This document shows positions 7,596-9,039 of a stretch of 9,039 nucleotides of DNA, piece after piece (the first letter of the stretch is position 1; each line of letters starts with the position of its first letter). The position numbers and the translations under genes were made by a program. The notes under the pieces were generated by a model, which was not told the origin of the DNA, did no database searches, and saw nothing but the letters and a program-made list of their open reading frames with translations. This stretch comes from Acidobacteriota bacterium (GTDB lineage: Bacteria; Acidobacteriota; Terriglobia; Terriglobales; Acidobacteriaceae), in assembly GCA_019510535.1 (NCBI GenBank), contig JAEKKE010000100.1:1-9039 (forward strand). The letters are read 5' to 3'.

Positions 7596-8834
7596 GTGAT
7601 GGCACCGGGAACAAATGAGTTCGGCAATGGCACGAGGGCGCCTCGCGTGCTGATCGCCACGGCTCGTGAGTGGCTCTCGGGCGCGCGTCTTGCTCTTGCC
7701 TTACACAGTCTGGGCTGCGAGGTAAGCCTGCTCTCGCCGGCAAATCATCCCGCACGGCTGACCGGGGTTGTCTCACAGTGGACCCACTTCTGGCAGATGC
7801 GCCCCTTCCGCAGCTTCGAGCGTGCCCTGGATGCTACACAACCGGACAGCCTGATTCTGGCGGACGAAGTCGTCCTTCATTACGGATTGCTGCTGGCCGG
7901 AAAAAACAACGAGTATGGCTTGCGCCTGCGGCATCTGATTGAGTCAACCACCGCGGGGTCAGCAGCACTGCAACTGGCACGGACACGATTCGAGCTGCTG
8001 CACCAGGCACACCAACTCCAGGTGCCTGTGCCGGCGACAGAACCCATACCAACACCGGATGACCTGCCGCGCGCGGCTGCGCATCTGGGATTTCCGCTGG
8101 TTCTAAAGTCTGATGGAAGCGCAGGGGGCCAAGGGGTACGCATCGCTCGGTCCATGGAGGAAGCGCAGGATTATTGGAACAAATTGCATCGGACCCCAAG
8201 CCTTCCCCGTGTGCTGAAGCGCGGCTTGGTCGATGGAGAGTGGATGCATTTTCGCGCCTGGACGCGGCGCCTGAAGTCGGCAGTCAGCGCCCAGCAGTGG
8301 ATCGCCGGCCGAGAGGCCACCAGTATGGCGATGGCGCACCAGGGCCGGCTGCTCGCAAGCGTTGAGTTTGAGGTGGTGCAAACCACGGAGAGCCGCGGAC
8401 CATCCAGTGTGCTTCGCGTTCTGGATGACGCCCGGCTTCGCCACGCCATGGCGCGCATCGTCGCGCATCTCGGGATCAACGGATTCTGCGGCTTCGATTT
8501 CATCTGCGAACCAGATACACGGAACCCGTTGTTGATTGAGATGAATACACGCCCAACGCAGGTGAGTCATCTCTCGTTCGGCAAAGGGAAAGACCTGGTT
8601 GCAGCCTATGTGCGCGAGGTTCTTGGAAAACAGGTGGAGGATCGCCCTGCAGCCACGAACAATCCATTCATCGCACTCTTTCCCCAGGAGCTGCGGCGTG
8701 ATGCCGCGAGCTCATGGGTCAAGGATGCATGGATGGACGTCCCCTGGGACTCGCCCGCCCTCATCGATTTCGCTTTGGGGACAGGCGGAAAGAAGCTAAG
8801 CTCTTCTCTGCTTCCTGCGCGAGGTGACGCATGA
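7596..8834 (+). CDS. ATP-grasp ligase of unknown substrate, EPS-operon associated
   Basis: ATP-grasp enzymes activate a carboxylate as an acyl phosphate and join it to an amine, thiol or other nucleophile. The 412-residue protein has an N-terminal pre-ATP-grasp Rossmann-like region (about 16-100, starting RVLIATAREWLSGARLALAL). The ATP-grasp core includes FPLVLKSDGSAGGQGV, with ATP-binding K171 and the Gly-rich loop 174-180. The metal site is GFDF with D301, then LLIEMNTRP with E315 and N317. These key residues are all present, so the enzyme is probably active. The C-terminal 60 residues (PFIALFPQEL onward) match nothing I recognise. The start is GTG 7596, with a GGGGG stretch 10 bases upstream; ATG 7599 directly follows and is equally possible. 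The gene lies 47 bp after the flippase gene and overlaps the next one by ATGA. A role in decorating the sugar polymer or its precursor with an amino-acid-like group is inference from context only. Confidence 0.85.
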   Translation: MMAPGTNEFGNGTRAPRVLIATAREWLSGARLALALHSLGCEVSLLSPANHPARLTGVVSQWTHFWQMRPFRSFERALDATQPDSLILADEVVLHYGLLLAGKNNEYGLRLRHLIESTTAGSAALQLARTRFELLHQAHQLQVPVPATEPIPTPDDLPRAAAHLGFPLVLKSDGSAGGQGVRIARSMEEAQDYWNKLHRTPSLPRVLKRGLVDGEWMHFRAWTRRLKSAVSAQQWIAGREATSMAMAHQGRLLASVEFEVVQTTESRGPSSVLRVLDDARLRHAMARIVAHLGINGFCGFDFICEPDTRNPLLIEMNTRPTQVSHLSFGKGKDLVAAYVREVLGKQVEDRPAATNNPFIALFPQELRRDAASSWVKDAWMDVPWDSPALIDFALGTGGKKLSSSLLPARGDA

Positions 8835-9039
8835 GCACCGCGCGCCCCGCGGCCTTCACACCCTACCGGCTGGCACGTGTCCGTCTTGAGCTTTCGCAGA
8901 TCACCAAACGGTTGATGCTTATGAAGATCGTCTGCGGCATCGCGCTTGGTATCTGCTATTGGTACTCCGTTCCGTATGTGTTGCCTTTTATCGTCCATGG
9001 AGCAACAGCGGAGTCGGCAGCAGCGGAATCAGCAGCCTT
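8831..9039 (+). CDS. Start of an unknown membrane-anchored protein, cut by the window edge
   Basis: An ATG at 8831 overlaps the TGA of the ATP-grasp gene (ATGA), and the frame stays open for 69 codons to the end of the window. The product begins with a basic tail (MSTARPAAFTPYRLARVRLE), then has one hydrophobic stretch (about residues 32-58, with IVCGIALGICYWYSVPYVL). It ends in an Ala/Glu/Ser run with an imperfect 15-bp repeat (AESAA twice). I do not recognise the family. The overlap and same-strand context make it very likely a real operon member. It could be a single-pass or multi-pass membrane protein; too little is visible to say. Confidence 0.65.
   Translation, partial: MSTARPAAFTPYRLARVRLELSQITKRLMLMKIVCGIALGICYWYSVPYVLPFIVHGATAESAAAESAA

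Noticed and set aside
8606..8998. Minus-strand frame of 130 codons at the right edge
   Set aside because: It is antisense to the end of the ATP-grasp gene and to the next gene, both supported by an ATGA overlap and same-strand context.

Overview
The window holds most of an exopolysaccharide or capsule biosynthesis and export locus from a moderately GC-rich Gram-negative bacterium. The gene style suggests Acidobacteriota (class Terriglobia), but this is an impression and not a proof. The evidence is a priming glycosylphosphotransferase, a Wzz/GumC-type co-polymerase, an OPX-type export protein, a GT4 glycosyltransferase, a Wzx-type flippase and an ATP-grasp ligase in one block.

Layout. Positions 1-189 lie downstream of the first gene; I see no gene, RNA or convincing terminator there. 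Positions 190-1719 (minus strand) encode the priming transferase. A 231-bp divergent intergenic region (1720-1950) carries a long-range inverted repeat whose arm contains the ribosome-binding site of the transferase gene. Five complete genes then run on the plus strand: the Wzz-like protein (1951-4104), the OPX protein (4143-4886), the GT4 enzyme (4928-6232), the flippase (6229-7548) and the ATP-grasp enzyme (7596-8834). A sixth gene starts at 8831 and runs off the right edge. Gaps are 38, 41 and 47 bp, and two junctions are 4-base ATGA overlaps, so the plus-strand genes are probably one operon.

How the genes fit together (inferred from family knowledge). The transferase loads the first sugar phosphate onto undecaprenyl phosphate. 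The GT4 enzyme adds a later sugar. The flippase moves the lipid-linked repeat unit across the inner membrane. The Wzz-like protein sets chain length and bridges to the OPX protein, which exports the polymer. The ATP-grasp enzyme may add an amino acid or other amine or carboxylate to a sugar or precursor. No Wzy polymerase is visible, so it must lie outside the window or be an unrecognised protein.

The most notable points are a BY-kinase-like domain on the Wzz protein that has lost its Walker A lysine and Walker A' signature, an OPX protein with no lipidation cysteine, an ATP-grasp ligase inside the operon, and the possible RBS-masking hairpin upstream of the priming transferase gene.
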